This document shows, piece by piece, positions 60,120 through 64,000 of a stretch of DNA of 64,000 bases. This stretch comes from Bryum argenteum (taxonomy: Eukaryota > Streptophyta > Bryopsida > Bryales > Bryaceae). A program made the translations under genes and the position numbers. Position 1 is the stretch's first letter, and each line of letters begins with the position of its first letter. Location of the stretch: assembly GCA_037043015.1 (NCBI GenBank), contig CM073323.1:14897258-14961257 (forward strand), in the 5' to 3' direction. Under the pieces are notes generated by a model. That model had not been told where the DNA came from, ran no database searches, and worked only from the letters and a program-made list of their open reading frames with translations.

Positions 60120-62153
60120 TTGATATTTTTGCTCAAGTTTTTAGAGTGAGTGCATAATCCTATTATTTAGATGTGGTAAAGCATTTGAGGTTAAGTTCAT
60201 ATTTTTCCACCTTTTACAGCTTTTTCAATTTTATTATGCCCAAAAGGGCAGTTTGGGCATGCCTCTACACCAATGAGAGCTAAGCTAAAATTTGGGGCAG
60301 AGGTTCCAACAAGTGAGGATAGTTGGTTAGGGTCAGTGGGTTGAGAGTCGGGTTTTGGATAACCCATGATCATAGAAGAAGAGAAGGACCACACTCCTCA
60401 CTAAATGCATTATGACAATACAAATTTCAAGACTAACCTCCAAACTACCATGAGCATGAAATTGTTGCAAGCATTTGAATTTAAACTTCATCCATTGAGA
60501 CTTGTTCTACTTCATCAACAATATGGAATTCACCAATTTCTCAACAATAGTTGATTCCAACCTTTGTGCAAATTCTTCACACAATCAACATTCTCTAACA
60601 TCCTTACAATTTTACAAGCATTTAATCATTTAACATTTTGTAGGCTCCAGGTTTTTGACACTTTAGAAACAATATAGTCATTTCCTAGAGACAAGCTTTC
60701 AATTGTTTAACATTTTGTAGGCATTTAGATTTGTAAGATTATATAGGCATTGATGGATTTTTCCAATGAATGTGGTCATACTTGTAATTTCTTGGCAATA
60801 CGTCGCGGTTTGGTGCAAGTTGTGGTACAATTCAACAATATAGGTTTTTTTGGTTTTTTATTTTACTTTTAATCTAACTCGGGAACAATGCTCGTTGGCG
60901 CTCCACAACCTGGGCAGGCCTAATTCGAAGAGGCCAGCGGGGAGGGGTTTAGTAGCGGATCGGATGTGGTAGCGGACCAAATGTGGCAAGGTCGGTCGCG
61001 CGGGCTATACGGTGCAGGCAGCCTGCTAAACGACCAAGCTCGTAGGCGGAGGGGTTTTTAGCGGAGGACAAATGTTGAAGCAACGCGAGAACGTATGGAA
61101 ACGCATTGCCTTCGTTAGTAGACAACTTGTTTGCACAATTAGCCTAACACCAACGACACTCATAGGCTCGACCCATTTATTGGCAAATTCTCTCTTCGCA
61201 TTTTTAGCAAGGGCATTTAATGTATTCCTTCCCACCACTCACTAAATACGAGTTGTAGTTATTACTAGGGTCATGCCAATTCATAATTGTTGCAATGGAC
61301 CCGAGCCAAAAAAATTGAGCTCAAGTATACCATGGCTGTCATTTCAAAATTTAGCCATTTCTTTCCACTAACCCTTCGGTAATTCCTTAAAAATTGATAT
61401 TTTTGAATTTTTGAAAAATATTTGTAACAAAAATTCTTCCACTCACAAGGGCACAATCTCACGTGCTATTTTTGAATTTTCAAAGATCTCAATACACTTT
61501 GTAAACTTGGCCCTTTGAACAAACACAATGCCAATTTTGACCTATGCATAAAATACAATTTAGATGGAGGTTCAAAACCTTGAATGAACATCTAAAATTT
61601 TGCATGCTTATGCGCAACTTGATTAACTACATGGAAAAAAATATGAGCAAAATATTCGGAGTAATAATCATCAGCTTGCCCTTAAGGTCATGTAGACTAT
61701 GCATCCGAGGCAAGCGCAAAATAATTGATTTTTTGATTTGTCATAATTGCATTACAATGGTCAAACATGCCACATGTTTGAAAACCTAGAAACAAGAGCT
61801 CCCTTCACTAAAATGCATGCCATTTATTCAAACTTCATTATATGGGTCTTGAATTTTTGCCATACAAACTAGAGTTTATTGGGAACACATTCCAAGTAAT
61901 TTTATCAAAAACAGACTCTAGATAAAGAAGTTGTAGCTCTTCAAAGCTTTGTTCTTCATTCAAAATATCATTTTTGACAATCTGCGCGTTTAAGGGCTAA
62001 AGTGATTATCCGGTTTCTTCTATACTTGAGAATTCAAAATTACTAATTATAACGCTAACATGAAGTCGTGGTAACCTCTAAGGGTGCGTTTGCAGCCACT
62101 TGACCAACATGATATTTCACCAGAAATCGAGATAATTCCGAAATCACAATATT
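60120..62153. other. Gene-free; TTAA-family interior at 61740-62006
   Basis: 60120-61550 shows nothing coding. 61740-62006 repeats the inverted family interior seen at 8690-8930 (CAATGGTCAAACATGCC, AACAAGAGCTCCCTTCACTA) and ends GCGTTTAAGGGCTAA. 62095-62153 begins the dispersed repeat also found at 43.4 kb. Confidence 0.45.
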
Positions 62154-62473
62154 CACTACTCAAGAGTTGTTAATTAGTGTTGCGTGGAGATTGGTGTAAC
62201 AGGTAACTTTTGGTACATAACACTATTCCTTAACTATCCCAAGATTAGTGTTCACTTTGGGTTGTCATTGCAATCAATGTCCCTTCTCTTTTCTTCAAGC
62301 CACCAATCGCACCACTTCCGATAAATTCTTACACTTGCCAAAAAGTTTGAATGCTCTCACATTTAGTGTTATGGTGTGATGATTAATGTTGTAAAACTAT
62401 TGTAACGTGTGACATTTAGTGTTACGGCTTGCAATTAACGTCTGTGACACTAATTATCAACTCTGGTGTAGTA
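62154..62473. mobile_element. CACTA-like MITE, TTAATTAGTGTTAC family
   Basis: Begins CACTACTCAAGAGTTGTTAA and ends CTCTGGTGTAGTA. It interrupts a repeat whose uninterrupted form lies at 43420-43860 (CACAATATTCACGAGTGACT), which confirms it as an insertion. Flanks ATT and ACT are an imperfect 3-bp duplication. Confidence 0.8.
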
Positions 62474-62750
62474 ACTTCCCGTTTGGCATCCCATACTATC
62501 ACGATAATCAAAATCATGATATTACATAGGAATTGAAAATGAAGGTCTTAACCTCAATATATCAACCCCAACCTCTTATTGTTAACCCTTCCTTGCCTTC
62601 TGCTAAATTGCTCTTAATATTCATTTGGTTGTCAAACAACCTTTCTTACTCTCACTATCATGATGTGTACACATCACTATAACAAGTGAAAATGGAGGTC
62701 CCTAATTATATTGATATTCTATTATTCGATTGCTACATGGAGCCTAAATG
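62474..62750. repeat. Dispersed repeat, copy 2, right part
   Basis: Continues the match to 43500-43860 after the CACTA-like insertion (CAAAATCATGATATTACATA, GTTGTCAAACAACC). Confidence 0.6.
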
Positions 62751-63347
62751 TTGCTGCATATTGAAGGTCAGATTTGTTGGGTGACATGCTAAGTTAAATT
62801 CCAGTTTTTGAATTTCTGACGCAAATCTTGTGGAGAGCATTAGGTAGGTAGAAAAAACTTTCTAATTTTAGATCTTTAAAAGTAATTTCATCATTATTAT
62901 TGTCTTGTTTTATTATGTAGCATTTTCATAAAAAAAATTCCTACTCAAGTTTCTAAAGTGACCTAAGCAAAAATCTTGACCAATTTCACAAGGGCAACCA
63001 TCAAATTCGTAAGAGCTAGCTCCAACATTACTAAGTCAACTTCTTAACCCTCAAACGCATTGAATGTTGTGAAATGACATTTTGGATGACAAGTTGAAAC
63101 TTTAAAGAGCCATGCTTTTTCATTTGAACTTCGTTGTAGATAAAATTACTCGGATTGGGTCCCAAATCAAGCCTAAAGAGTGTAATAAAAATTGTAGATC
63201 CATCCAAGAAAGTATGAATTTATGGCATCCATTTTAACAAAAGTAGTTATTTCTGTGGATTTTTCAAACATTGAGCATGTTTTACCATTGCAAGCTAATT
63301 GTGCGTAATCCTAATTACCTTTTCATGTTCTTTGCATAAGTATGATG
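62751..63347. other. Decayed TTAA-family interior
   Basis: Phrases such as GAGCATGTTTTACCATTGCA (63270-63290) recur in other copies. No gene. Confidence 0.4.
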
Positions 63348-64000
63348 TTAACCCCTAAATGGGCCAAATGTAGAAAAACAACACTTTGCATGGCAAGCAA
63401 CAACTTTGAAAGAGCCATAACTTCTTCATTGGTAGTCTATCTTGAGTGAAATCACTTGATTGGGTTCTAAATAAGATCTGTTTTGTGTGATAAAAACTCC
63501 ATAATTATACGATAAAGTTGGATCAATGGCATACATCTTAGTAAAAGAAGCTCTTGTTTTGGACTTTCAAACATGGGGCATGTTTTACCATTGCAAGCCA
63601 TTTAAGTGAAATTCAATTTAGATTTTCATTGATGTTTTAAAAAATATTCATAATTTAAGATGAAACATAACAACTTCGCAATTGGAAGATTTTTGATGTG
63701 TAGAGGTTTGGTGTTGGATTTGCATTAATGTTTCTATAATCAAAAACTAAAAGAATATATGGTTTTTGAGGAGCTCTTTTTCTTTCATTGACCATTCGAT
63801 CTCAACTTTGCTTATTGAGTTGGATTCCAATTTGAATCTTGTTTATGTGGTAAATACCTTAATTCTATCCAAGATGTGAGGAATACATGACATGCAATTT
63901 AGTGCAAGGTGTCTACTTTTCCACTCTTTTACCTTTGTAAATTTTTAAGCAATTTTTCCATTGTAACGCCATTATTTACACCAAAAAAAAGAAGAAATAA
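63348..64000. mobile_element. TTAA-family element, left part, runs off the window
   Basis: Left end TTAACCCCTAAATGGGCC. The interior matches 7030-7260 (AACTTTGAAAGAGCCATAACTT, then TTTTACCATTGCAAGCC). The right end lies beyond the window. Confidence 0.65.

Noticed and set aside
1-64000. CRISPR arrays, operons, phage or other prokaryotic systems
   Set aside because: Introns, plant gene families and plant MITEs show nuclear plant DNA; no direct-repeat/spacer array is present.

Overview
This window is plant nuclear DNA. It is AT-rich, has GT-AG introns of about 85 to 960 bp, and carries a plant-type R2R3-MYB factor (subgroup 21), a plant AKR4-type aldo-keto reductase and a plant-length 72-residue QCR8. 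Genes are sparse: three confident multi-exon genes and one likely short single-exon gene in 64 kb. The rest is mostly small non-autonomous DNA transposons. A seedless land plant (lycophyte, fern or bryophyte) is my guess from the long MYB flanks and the QCR8 wording, but the sequence does not settle the lineage.

Layout. 0-7 kb: a CACTA-type foldback MITE (708-1006) and broken minus-strand protein-coding remnants (1267-2648 and 5454-6496) with minisatellites around them. 7-12 kb: a mosaic of elements flanked by TTAA and ending in CCC(C/T)TAA. 12.0-14.4 kb: aldo-keto reductase, plus strand, seven coding exons. 14.6-17.2 kb: more MITEs and a tandem duplication. 17.3-17.7 kb: a likely 125-residue protein. 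17.7-36 kb: no recognisable gene but many MITEs, including one CACTA element carrying two younger insertions (29395-30611). 36.1-38.7 kb: R2R3-MYB gene, minus strand, three coding exons. 39-58 kb: intergenic DNA with a tRNA-derived SINE, GC-rich hairpins and MITEs. 58.1-59.6 kb: QCR8, minus strand, two coding exons and a probable 5'UTR intron. 59.7-64 kb: more of the TTAA family and one CACTA element.

The three genes have unrelated jobs: cytosolic carbonyl detoxification (AKR), transcription control of development (MYB) and mitochondrial respiration (QCR8). There is no sign of a gene cluster. The most interesting observation is in the MYB leader: 54 nt upstream of the start codon the mRNA strand reads ATGCTCTCTCTCTTCTGTCA, the form of the miR156/miR529 target site known from SPL genes, and its ATG opens a 15-codon upstream ORF. 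The second is the large family of TTAA-flanked elements, whose ends look piggyBac-like, which would be unusual in a land plant.
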